NCBI RefSeq assembly: GCF_900111245.1
Contig: NZ_FOGO01000018.1
Span: forward strand, 1-64,000
Source of the DNA: Streptomyces qinglanensis
GTDB lineage: Bacteria; Actinomycetota; Actinomycetes; Streptomycetales; Streptomycetaceae
Direction: 5' to 3'
Length of the DNA: 64,000 bases
The position numbers and the translations under genes were made by a program. Under the pieces are notes generated by a model. The model was not told where the DNA came from. It worked only from the letters and a program-made list of their open reading frames with translations, and did no database searches. The number at the start of each line of letters is the position of its first letter. Position 1 is the stretch's first letter. This document shows positions 26,089 to 33,323 of this stretch, piece after piece.

Positions 26089-26946
26089 ATGGACGAGCTG
26101 CGCTTCGACGAACCGATCGGGTCTATAGCCATCGGACATCGGGACAACAGCCTGATGATCCTCAAGGCGCTTGGCACACACAGCCTGCGCCTGCAGTTGG
26201 AGGTGAAGGCCCCGGCGGCCGCCGAGGCGGGACGGGTGTTGCACCTGGAGACCGATCTGTACGCACCCTACGGCAACGGTCACCGCGGCTGGCTCGGCTC
26301 GTCCGTGATCACACTTCCGTTCCGACAGGGCGAGCTCACACGACCACACCTGCAGTACGTCCTCACCAGCGCACAGCTCCGGGCCTTGGAAGAGCACCGC
26401 TCCGGCGATCTGCGCCTGGAGGTCGAAGTGCGTGCCGTGCTGCCTCAGGCGACGGGGTACCCGGGCTGCCCGCCGGCCGTCCTGTACCTCGACGTTGCGG
26501 AGAGCCGATGGCGCCAACAGCTCCAAGGGCTCGGCGACAGCCTCGCCGTGGAGATGTCCATCCCCTTCCCCGCCGATGACGAGCCCCGCCAGGAAGCCAC
26601 CCAGTACCTGCTGGAAGCGCAGCGCCGCCTTGGAAACAACGACGTCGACGGCGCCATCCTTGAGGCTCGCCGAGCGCTGGAGCGCATCCGGGACATCAGT
26701 GCATGGTCCTGGCCGGGCAACAAGCAAGCCCGTGAGCGCCTCCGGGACGAACGATGGTCGTGGATTCGCGCGGCGCTAGAGGACCAGGCCAGCGGAGCGA
26801 TGCACAAGGATGCGATCACCAAGGCGTTCACGTACACCCGCGCCGAAGCCGAGACGATGATCGCCATGGCAGCGGCCCTACTGCGTATCGTGCCAGTCGC
26901 CCCGGTGGGGCGATGGGGCCAGCCAGTCGACGGATCGACAGGTTAG
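26089..26946 (+). CDS. Unrecognised two-domain protein
   Basis: A 285-residue protein I do not recognise. The first 160 residues alternate hydrophobic and polar like a beta-rich domain (SLRLQLEVKAPA, VLHLETDLYAPYGNG, DLRLEVEVRAVL). The last 110 form helices (YLLEAQRRLGNNDVDGAILEARRALERIRD, EAETMIAMAAALLRIV), faintly like HEPN-type helical domains, though no RxxxxH motif is visible. AGGAGG is 9 bases before the ATG, so it is clearly translated. Codon GC is lower than in the core genes around it, suggesting acquisition. Confidence 0.7.
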   Translation: MDELRFDEPIGSIAIGHRDNSLMILKALGTHSLRLQLEVKAPAAAEAGRVLHLETDLYAPYGNGHRGWLGSSVITLPFRQGELTRPHLQYVLTSAQLRALEEHRSGDLRLEVEVRAVLPQATGYPGCPPAVLYLDVAESRWRQQLQGLGDSLAVEMSIPFPADDEPRQEATQYLLEAQRRLGNNDVDGAILEARRALERIRDISAWSWPGNKQARERLRDERWSWIRAALEDQASGAMHKDAITKAFTYTRAEAETMIAMAAALLRIVPVAPVGRWGQPVDGSTG

Positions 26947-26960
26947 AGCTAGCCCGACCG

Positions 26961-27149
26961 CTACGCCATAATCTGGTGGAGCAGCCCAACGACCCCGGAA
27001 GCCGCGACCAGAGCGGCGATCGGGCCGCCAGCCATGAAGCCGACGAGCCCCGCCATGGCGGCGGCGGTGAGGATCAGCCCCCACCGCTGGGGCAGCGGCT
27101 CCGGGCTGAAGGTGTCGACGTTACTCGTACTGCGCCTTACTGTTGTCAC
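26961..27149 (-). CDS. Small two-helix membrane protein
   Basis: A 62-residue protein with two hydrophobic helices (RWGLILTAAAMAGLVGFMAG and GPIAALVAASGVVGLLHQIM). The GTG at 27149 is preceded by GGGA at about 9 bases; a longer reading to 27212 is possible. It converges with the gene ending at 26946. Function unknown; such proteins are common in mobile regions. The gap of about 240 bases to the next gene contains the 14-bp repeat locus. Confidence 0.5.
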   Translation of the reverse strand: MTTVRRSTSNVDTFSPEPLPQRWGLILTAAAMAGLVGFMAGGPIAALVAASGVVGLLHQIMA

Positions 27150-27302
27150 TACGTGGATCCCATCTACGTGAGAGCTGTAGCGGCCCCGGTTGCCCCCCGG
27201 GGCCGTTCGCATTCCAGCGAACGGCTGGCCGCCACACCCGAACCCTTCGGGCTTGCCTACCCCAGTTTGAGCGAGCGCGAAGGGCCCTCAGCGTATGTCG
27301 AT

Positions 27303-27380
27303 CAACGTTTTGAACCGCATCTAGGCTGAAATAGCTAGTGATAGCTTTATGCGGGTCAAAACGTTGGGTTCAAAACGTTG
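27303..27380. repeat. Three copies of a 14-bp element (iteron or operator)
   Basis: The element GGTTCAAAACGTTG occurs at 27367-27380. A copy with one change (GGGTCAAAACGTTG) is immediately adjacent at 27353-27366, and an exact copy lies in reverse orientation at 27303-27316. Around sites one and two the match extends to 18 bp as an inverted repeat. The AT-rich 32 bases between them include ATAGCT twice. The array ends 8 bases before the start of the next gene. Confidence 0.85.
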
Positions 27381-27388
27381 GGGAACCG

Positions 27389-28387
27389 ATGTCCGGAGAG
27401 CTTGACGCACTCGTGCGCCGACATCGCCGCCTGAATGAGATGAAGAAGGGAGGCCAGGTCGATGCAGCCTCGCAGGCACTGCGGGAACTCTGGGAGGCTG
27501 GCAAAAAGCCACAGGCCATCGCGCTTCGGCACTCCTTTTTCGATACCAACCAACCCCCACCGCCCATGGCGGGGCTCCTTAACCCCCGCGGGATCGCGAT
27601 GCGCTTCTACCTCCTAGCGCTCTTCGAGGCCCAATGCCGCCTGGACGTGGGCGAGCAGCGGGTCGGCAGCCGTCCGATCGCAGGACGAAACGGCTGGGCC
27701 GACCTCGTGGCCATCGACGGGGCCTACGACGCCGAGACCGGCAAGTACATGCGTGGTGGCACCAAGCAGGACAGGGACCTCGAGACACTGCGCCTGCGGC
27801 AGGTCCAGGGCGCGCTGCGCACCATGGAGAAGCTCGGGAACGACCGACACCAGGCCCTCGTGGACATCCCGACGAAGGACAACGGTCATCGGCTCTACGA
27901 CGCATTCACTCTGATGGCGGAGAGCGGACGCGGCCGACTGCAGACGCCGGACCGCTACAGCGTGCCGAAGCTCGAACGGAGCAAAGCGTTCCGCGTGCCC
28001 GCCGCGTTCTTCCTGAACGGCTGGGTCCAGGTGTTGCACCCGTCCGAGATCGCCACGTGGCTCATCTTCCAGGCCCTCAGCCAGCACTTTCCCGGCAAGC
28101 ACGATGACGAGGGGAACTTCCTCGTCGGGGACGTACGCAAGCGGTTCGGTCTGCGCCGTGATGCCTACGAGGACGCCCGTCGCCGCCTCTGTTCCTTCGG
28201 GCTTCTCAGAATCGCTCGCCCCAAGTCCGAGCAGACCAGCATCTTCAGCCAGCCAATAGCGCCGCGAGAGCGCTACGAGCCGCACCGTTACCAGGTAGTC
28301 CACGGCGGTCTTGGTGAGAAGGCCCTCGACAGATGCCTCAAGGAGATCACCTTCCTGCAGAACGAACTACGCAAGAGGAAGAGCTGA
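27389..28387 (+). CDS. Unrecognised protein with winged-helix-like C-terminal part
   Basis: A 332-residue basic protein with no family I can name. The N-terminus is helical (ELDALVRRHRRLNEMKKGGQ). A central region carries GRNGWADLVAIDGAYDAETG. The segment around residues 205-285 (RVPAAFFLNGWVQVLHPSEI, FLVGDVRKRFGLRRDAYEDA, RRRLCSFGLLRIA) looks like a winged helix as in plasmid replication or regulatory proteins. The ATG at 27389 follows GGGGA by 4-5 bases. The three 14-bp elements directly upstream suggest self-binding, as operator or replication iterons. Base composition is lower in GC than the core. Confidence 0.65.
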   Translation: MSGELDALVRRHRRLNEMKKGGQVDAASQALRELWEAGKKPQAIALRHSFFDTNQPPPPMAGLLNPRGIAMRFYLLALFEAQCRLDVGEQRVGSRPIAGRNGWADLVAIDGAYDAETGKYMRGGTKQDRDLETLRLRQVQGALRTMEKLGNDRHQALVDIPTKDNGHRLYDAFTLMAESGRGRLQTPDRYSVPKLERSKAFRVPAAFFLNGWVQVLHPSEIATWLIFQALSQHFPGKHDDEGNFLVGDVRKRFGLRRDAYEDARRRLCSFGLLRIARPKSEQTSIFSQPIAPRERYEPHRYQVVHGGLGEKALDRCLKEITFLQNELRKRKS

Positions 28388-28559
28388 CCGCAGACGGCGC
28401 AAACTGCGGCCATCGACCGATCCGCTACGCGGAGACTCTCGCCTTTTCGGGTGCCTCCCGTCGTGTCTCGCCAGATCAGAGGGACAGAGAATCTCAGAGG
28501 CGCACGATCTCGGACTTTCCTGAGGATTGCCAAGAGGCACTTCGGTAGCCTCGCTCCCT

Positions 28560-28799
28560 ATGACTGGTGATGTTCACGAGCAGCTTGCTGCGTACGACTT
28601 GGCAGTGCGGCTCGCCGGGGAGACGGACCGGGGGATGCCCGCCGATGAGCGGTGGGCGCGCGGTGTGGCAGCACCGCAGCTGGTCGCGCACGCACCGAGC
28701 GACCGCCATGAACCTGTATGCACCGGCTGCGACGGGGCTCCGTGGCCCTGTGACACGGTTCGAGGCGCCATGGTCATGGCCAACCCTCACTACAACTGA
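28560..28799 (+). CDS. Small hypothetical protein with CxxC
   Basis: A 79-residue protein starting MTGDVHEQLAAYDLAVRLAG and containing CTGCDGAPWPCDTVRGA, a cysteine pattern met in small Streptomyces proteins and possibly metal binding. The ribosome binding site is weak. Nothing else is recognisable between 28388 and 28559 or between 28800 and 29074. Confidence 0.5.
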   Translation: MTGDVHEQLAAYDLAVRLAGETDRGMPADERWARGVAAPQLVAHAPSDRHEPVCTGCDGAPWPCDTVRGAMVMANPHYN

Positions 28800-29074
28800 A
28801 TCCGTCCCAGCCATAATTGGCCCTCGCGCACGGATTCGCTGTGGAAGATGTGCGGGACGCCCCCGATCGCCCAGGCAGGGAACTGGTCTTCATCGCCTCT
28901 CGCCCGGTGGCGGGCTCATCCCGGACGGACGTCGACCGAGGGCAGGCGGTCAGCCGCTCCACAGACGAGCACCTCGATGGCGGACTTGCTCGAACCGGCC
29001 GGCCCCTGGGCCCGCCGGCCGGGACAGCGAACCGGGCAACGGGTAGCCGGCACCGAAACCGAGCGCCCCCGCGC

Positions 29075-30505
29075 TCAGCCGACCGGGGCGCCGAACCAGC
29101 GCGGCAGGCGGTCGAGCAGTTCCGCCTGGTCCTCGCCGGCCCAGGCCACATGCCCGTCCGGCCGCAGCAGGACGGCGGGTGCGTCCAGATCCTCGGCGAC
29201 ATCCACGACGTGGTCGATCCGGTCGGCCCATCCCTCGACCGAGAGGCGGCCGGTCTGGTCGAGCAGCAGCCCGCGGCCACCGTGCAGCAGCGAGTAGAGC
29301 CGCCCGCGTTTCAGTTCCACGTCCCGGAGTCGCTTGCCCAGGAGCGCGTGACCCTCCTCGCCGAAGTCGTACCGCACCCCGATGGCGGTGATCTTCTCGT
29401 TCAGGTACCGGTGCACCTCCTCGAAGTCCATCAGCTCCGAGAGCAGTTGGCGCACGGCCAGCGGTCCTGGTCCGGTGGACAGCAACTCCATCTGGGCACG
29501 GGCGTTGACCAGTACCTCCGCGGCCACCGGGTGCCGTTCGGCGTGGTAGCTGTCCAGCAGTCCCTCCGGCGCCCAGCCATTGACCTCGGCCGCCAGCTTC
29601 CAGCCGAGATTGAACGCGTCCTGCACGCCGAGATTGAGTCCCTGCCCGCCGGTCGGCGGGTGGATGTGCGCCGCGTCGCCCGCCAGCAGGACCCGGCCGC
29701 TCCGGTAGTGCTCGGCCTGTCGTGTGGCGTCGCCGAAGCGGGAGAGCCAGCGCGGCGAGTGCACGCCGAAGTCGGTTCCCGCATAAATCCGGAGCTGCTG
29801 CTGGAACTCCTCGAGTGACGGCGGGACCGTGCGGTCCTCGGCCACTCCGGCGGCGGGCACGACGACGCGGTACACCCCGTCGGCGAGAGGCATGGCACCG
29901 AACAGGCGCTGCGTCTTGCGAACCTCCGTCACCACGCTGTTCAGCGTCTCCGCCGGTACGCCCACCTCCATCTCGCCCAGCAGCGTGTCGACCCGGCTGG
30001 GCTCGCCCGGGAAGCCGACGCCGAGCAGCTTGCGCACCGTGCTCCGGCCGCCGTCGCAGCCGACCAGATAGCGCGAGCGCAGCCGGGTGCCGTCGGCCAG
30101 CTCTGCCGTCACCCCGTGTGCGTCCTGGTCCAGTCCGACCACCTCGCAGCCGCGCCGCAGTTCGGTGCCGAGCTCGACCGCGTGTTCGGTCAGCAGTCGC
30201 TCGGTGCGGGGCTGCGGGATGCTGAGGACGTACGCGTGCGAGGAGTCCAGGCGCACCTGGTGCGGCTTGCTGATCCCGGCGAAGAATCCGTTCAGCGGGT
30301 ACTGCTTGCCGAGCGCCAGGAAGCGCTCCAGCAGACCCCGCTGGTCCATCATCTCGATACTGCGCACGTGCATGCCGAGCGCCCGGACCACCGTGGTCGG
30401 CTCCGCCTCCTTCTCCAGTACGACCACCCGCACTCCGTGCAGCCGCAACTCCGCGGCCAGCATCAATCCGGTCGGTCCGCCACCGGCCACGATCACGTCG
30501 ATCAT
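29075..30505 (-). CDS. rox: Rifampicin monooxygenase
   Basis: A 476-residue class A flavoprotein monooxygenase that I recognise as close to Rox/Iri. It starts MIDVIVAGGGPTGLMLAAEL (dinucleotide fold GxGxxG), has the NADPH/FAD motif YLVGCDGGRSTVRKLLGVGF and the FAD-ribose motif LLAGDAAHIHPPTGGQGLN. Rox enzymes hydroxylate the rifamycin naphthoquinone at position 2, leading to linearisation and loss of activity. GGGGGG is 6 bases before the ATG. A rifamycin-associated element lies about 310 bases upstream, supporting both identity and rifamycin induction. Confidence 0.9.
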   Translation of the reverse strand: MIDVIVAGGGPTGLMLAAELRLHGVRVVVLEKEAEPTTVVRALGMHVRSIEMMDQRGLLERFLALGKQYPLNGFFAGISKPHQVRLDSSHAYVLSIPQPRTERLLTEHAVELGTELRRGCEVVGLDQDAHGVTAELADGTRLRSRYLVGCDGGRSTVRKLLGVGFPGEPSRVDTLLGEMEVGVPAETLNSVVTEVRKTQRLFGAMPLADGVYRVVVPAAGVAEDRTVPPSLEEFQQQLRIYAGTDFGVHSPRWLSRFGDATRQAEHYRSGRVLLAGDAAHIHPPTGGQGLNLGVQDAFNLGWKLAAEVNGWAPEGLLDSYHAERHPVAAEVLVNARAQMELLSTGPGPLAVRQLLSELMDFEEVHRYLNEKITAIGVRYDFGEEGHALLGKRLRDVELKRGRLYSLLHGGRGLLLDQTGRLSVEGWADRIDHVVDVAEDLDAPAVLLRPDGHVAWAGEDQAELLDRLPRWFGAPVG

Positions 30506-30631
30506 CGAATCCCCCCCATTTTTCCTTGCGGTCCCTGCGGCTGCCCTGCGGTCAGTCGCGTAATTGCCCCCGCAGCGCGGCGGGACCCGCGGCGCACCTC
30601 CGTGCCAGGACCCGCCTCGTCGACCCCGGAC

Positions 30632-30668
30632 GTGTCCGTGTCCCGTGTCCGTGTCCCGTGTCCCGTGT
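30632..30668 (+). repeat. Short GTGTCC(C) tandem repeat
   Basis: About five to six GTGTCC or GTGTCCC units in a row lie in the rox leader region, between the start codon and the rifamycin-associated element. Confidence 0.7.
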
Positions 30669-30811
30669 CCGCGCTGTGGATGTGCTGACGGTTCGCCCTT
30701 GCGCGCCCCGCACGGCAACCAGCTCGCGAGTACGCCGCATAAGCCCGCGTAATGCGCGAATCCCTGATTTACCCAGGTTCTGGTCTCGGCCCGTGATTCT
30801 GGGGCATCACC

Positions 30812-30833
30812 GGGGGCTTGCCGCAAGGCCCCC
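30812..30833. promoter_or_regulatory. Rifamycin-associated element (RAE)
   Basis: A 22-base inverted repeat beginning GGGGGCTTGC and ending CAAGGCCCCC matches the RAE that I know from rifamycin-inactivation genes of actinomycetes. It is needed for rifamycin-induced expression and lies upstream of the promoter. Here it is about 310 bases upstream of rox. The flanking gap 30506-31218 shows no gene; AT-rich sequence at 30725-30780 could contain the promoter. Confidence 0.85.
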
Positions 30834-31172
30834 ACTGGGCTATATGTTGAAAGTGGCGGGGAGTGTGCACTGTCCTTCCGAACTGCGGTTCCGGCGACGC
30901 CCGATGCACCAGCCGCCCGATGCGCCAGCCGCCGCGCGGCACCGTTCCGCACCGCCCGGTTCCCGTCCGTCGAACCCGGCCGACGACCCGGCTGCGTCTG
31001 TTCTCGGCCCTGGTCTGCGTTGCGGCTGTTCTTGGCCGGTGTCCCGCCGTTGTGTTTCGCCGTCGCGTTCCGCCGTTGTGTTCGGAGGCGGGTACTGCGT
31101 CCCGCCGACGCCTGTCGGGTGCCTGGCGAGACGCCTGTGGGGCGCTCCGGTTCGGCAACCGCAGCCGTCCGG

Positions 31173-31186
31173 CCCCCCCGGGGGGG
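31173..31186. terminator. C7G7 palindrome after ridA-like gene
   Basis: Seven C followed by seven G lie 33 bases past the stop of the minus-strand RidA-like gene. It may end that transcript; no loop-and-T structure is visible. Confidence 0.35.
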
Positions 31187-31218
31187 ACGTTCGTGACCGG
31201 TGGCGCGACGGCAGCTTG

Positions 31219-31626
31219 TCAGTCCAGGACCGCGGTGGCCTCGATTTCCACGAGGTGCTCGGGGACGTCGAGCGCCGCGACGCCCAACAGCGTGGCGGGC
31301 GGGGCCGCGGCCGTCCCCGTTGCCGCTGCGCCCCTCGAGACCCCCTCCATGAGCTGGGGCATCTTGTCGGGTGTCCAGTCGACGACGTAGAAGTTCAGTT
31401 TCGCCACGTTCTCGAAGGTGCCGCCGACTTCGGCGAGCGCCGTGCCGATGTTGCGGTAGCACTGCTCGACCTGCGCGGCGAGGTCGCCCTCACCGCGGGT
31501 GGTCCCCTCGGCATCCCAGGCGACCTGTCCGGCGATGAAGACGAGTCGCGATCCCGATGCGAGGGACACCTGCCGGTAGGCGTCGATCGCAGGAAGTCCG
31601 GCGGGGTTCACGAGGGTGACGGGCAT
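31219..31626 (-). CDS. RidA/YjgF-family protein
   Basis: A 135-residue protein of the RidA/YjgF/UK114 family with LVFIAGQVAWDAEG, the QVEQCYRNIGTALAEVGGTFENVAKLNFYV helix-strand unit, and a C-terminal EIEATAVL strand. The usual arginine of the enamine deaminase site (near R105 in E. coli RidA, in the segment ATLLGV) is not seen, so deaminase activity is uncertain. AGGAGG is 8 bases before the ATG. It is on the rox strand but separated by 700 bases and the RAE, so it is probably its own transcript. Confidence 0.88.
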   Translation of the reverse strand: MPVTLVNPAGLPAIDAYRQVSLASGSRLVFIAGQVAWDAEGTTRGEGDLAAQVEQCYRNIGTALAEVGGTFENVAKLNFYVVDWTPDKMPQLMEGVSRGAAATGTAAAPPATLLGVAALDVPEHLVEIEATAVLD

Positions 31627-31990
31627 GCTGTGCGCCTCCTTGCGCACGGGCCCGGGGCCCGTGCGGACGGTCAGACCATGTGTGGTCTCCTGCGGATACT
31701 CGGGAACCATAAGAGAGTGCCGTCTGACGTGGAAGAACGCACTTTTTGGTGACGTAGGCACCAGAAGGTGACCGTGCAGCTCCCATCCGGTTCGCCTTGG
31801 CTGTCGCCCTCTCGCTTCCCGCCCCGCCTCCGGCGGTGCGGAGCGCAGCACCGGCTCGATGCCGACTGCGGACGGCAGCCGCGTCGGGCCGGTCGGATTC
31901 CGGCCCCGGGCCTGGTCCCGGCTCCGCGCCCCGGTCCGATCCTGGTCCCGGCTCCCCGCCCCGGTCCCGGCTCCGGTCCGGGGGCCTGGG

Positions 31991-33064
31991 TCAAGTCCCG
32001 GGCTCTGCCCCGGCCCCGGTCCCGGCCCCGCTCCCGGTCCCGGCCCCGCTCCCGGTCCCCGTCCCGCGCTCGGCCTTCGCCGGGGCCTGCTCCGCCGCCC
32101 GGCGTCCGGAGGGGCTGCCGGGTGAGCTGCGGAACGCTCCGGCCCGCGCGGCGAGCACCGCGGCGCGGGCCGCTTCTGCGGGCAGTTCCGGGTCGGGCGG
32201 GGCGTGCAGCAATACCTGGTGGTGGTAGACGGGAGAGGTGGAACTCACCACCAGCTTCCGCGCGTCGACGGGTGGTTCCAGCTCCCCGCGCGCCTCGGCC
32301 CGGTCCACGACCACGGTGCAGCGCGCGTAGCGCTCCTCCCAGAACCGCCGCAGCGACCGCGCCGCCTCCTCCGAACGGAAGGAGGCGGCGATCATGGCCA
32401 GTGCGACCGAAGGCTCCTCGGTCAGCGCCTCCTGCACCTCGTCGTTCAGCGCTCGCAGGTCGCCCTCCAGGGAGCCGGTGTCGGCCGGGCGCCAGTCGTC
32501 GTCGCCCGCCGCGTCGAGTACGTCGGCCAGCAGGCCGCCCACGTCCCGCCAGCGGCGGTAGACCGTGGCGCGGTGGACGCCCGAGCGCGCCGCGACGGCG
32601 TCCACCGTCAGCCCGTCGAAGCCGTATTCGACCAGTAGGGGACCGACGGACTCCAGTACCTTTTCCCGCACGCGCGCCGTGCGTCCGCCCGGTCGCCGGG
32701 CACCGGTGGTGCGCCGGGCCGTCCCGAGGTCCCGGCGCGGCTCGGCGTGCGTGTCGGCTTCCGGGCCGCGGTTCGTGTTCTGGCTCTCCTGGCTGTCCTG
32801 GTTCTCCCGGCCCGTGGGGTCCTGCCCTGCGTCGTTGCCCGTGCCGCCCGGCTTCCGTGTACGCCGGGCCGGCGCCTCCGGACCGTGCTCCTCCGCTGTC
32901 ACGTCGCGCTCATCCCGCTTCCTCTCGCCTTCGCGCTCCGGCTCCGCCCACTCCGTATCCGTATCCGTCTCCGTGACCGGTGGTGGTCCGGCTCCCGCGG
33001 TTTCCCCCTTTTGCGCCTTGCCGTCTTTTGCGCCTTGCCGTGACCGCGGTCGCCGTGCCAACAT
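31991..33064 (-). CDS. TetR-family regulator with long N-terminal extension
   Basis: A 357-residue reading. The TetR domain starts late (about residue 128: RTARVREKVLESVGPLLVEY, then the HTH GLTVDAVAARSGVHRATVYRRW), and a TetR C-terminal domain follows to about 320. The first 125 residues are hydrophilic low-complexity sequence, and the true start may be downstream, for example the GTG beginning VTAEEHGPE. The last 30 residues are GTGSGAG-type repeats that continue as DNA repeats beyond the stop. It is divergent from the ABC-F gene, with a palindrome just before its ATG, so it may repress that operon. Confidence 0.75.
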   Translation of the reverse strand: MLARRPRSRQGAKDGKAQKGETAGAGPPPVTETDTDTEWAEPEREGERKRDERDVTAEEHGPEAPARRTRKPGGTGNDAGQDPTGRENQDSQESQNTNRGPEADTHAEPRRDLGTARRTTGARRPGGRTARVREKVLESVGPLLVEYGFDGLTVDAVAARSGVHRATVYRRWRDVGGLLADVLDAAGDDDWRPADTGSLEGDLRALNDEVQEALTEEPSVALAMIAASFRSEEAARSLRRFWEERYARCTVVVDRAEARGELEPPVDARKLVVSSTSPVYHHQVLLHAPPDPELPAEAARAAVLAARAGAFRSSPGSPSGRRAAEQAPAKAERGTGTGSGAGTGSGAGTGAGAEPGT

Positions 33065-33065
33065 C

Positions 33066-33089
33066 TTAACGCGACAGGCGTCGCGGTAA
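33066..33089. promoter_or_regulatory. Palindrome at the TetR start, candidate operator
   Basis: TTAACGCGAC and GTCGCGGTAA form a 10-bp inverted repeat with one mismatch and a 4-base spacer (AGGC), one base upstream of the TetR ATG and about 140 bases from the divergent ABC-F gene. It fits a TetR-type operator. Confidence 0.55.
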
Positions 33090-33155
33090 AAGTCCGCCAG
33101 TCGCATCCCGAGTCGGAACCGTCGCGCGCGCCGCGACACGGAAGAGGAGTTGCCG

Positions 33156-33323
33156 ATGCTCGACCAGAGCGTTCACCCGGTCCTGCGGTCCCCCTTGGCC
33201 GCTTCATCTCTGATTGCTTTGGAGAGCACAGATGGCTACCCGGATCACGGCTTCGGCCGTCACCAAGTCGTACGACGGCCGCACGGTTCTGGACGGAGTG
33301 AGCTGCTCCCTCTCGGCAGGTGA
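33156..33323 (+). CDS. Possible leader ORF overlapping the ABC-F start
   Basis: An ATG preceded by GAGGAG at the right distance opens a 55-codon frame that runs through and past the ABC-F start codon in another frame and stops at 33321-33323. ABC-F resistance genes are often controlled by drug-stalled ribosomes on such leaders. The binding site is better than many in the window, but codon use is ordinary and the peptide (MLDQSVHPVLRSPLAA...) matches nothing I know. Confidence 0.4.
   Translation: MLDQSVHPVLRSPLAASSLIALESTDGYPDHGFGRHQVVRRPHGSGRSELLPLGR

Noticed and set aside
25841..28560. Integrated element with tRNA attachment site
   Set aside because: No tRNA gene, integrase, or flanking direct repeat could be seen, so the less GC-rich stretch is called accessory only.
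31768..32976. 402-codon plus-strand frame opposite the TetR gene
   Set aside because: It consists of Arg/Pro/Gly-rich sequence produced by the repetitive DNA; the TetR HTH is on the minus strand.
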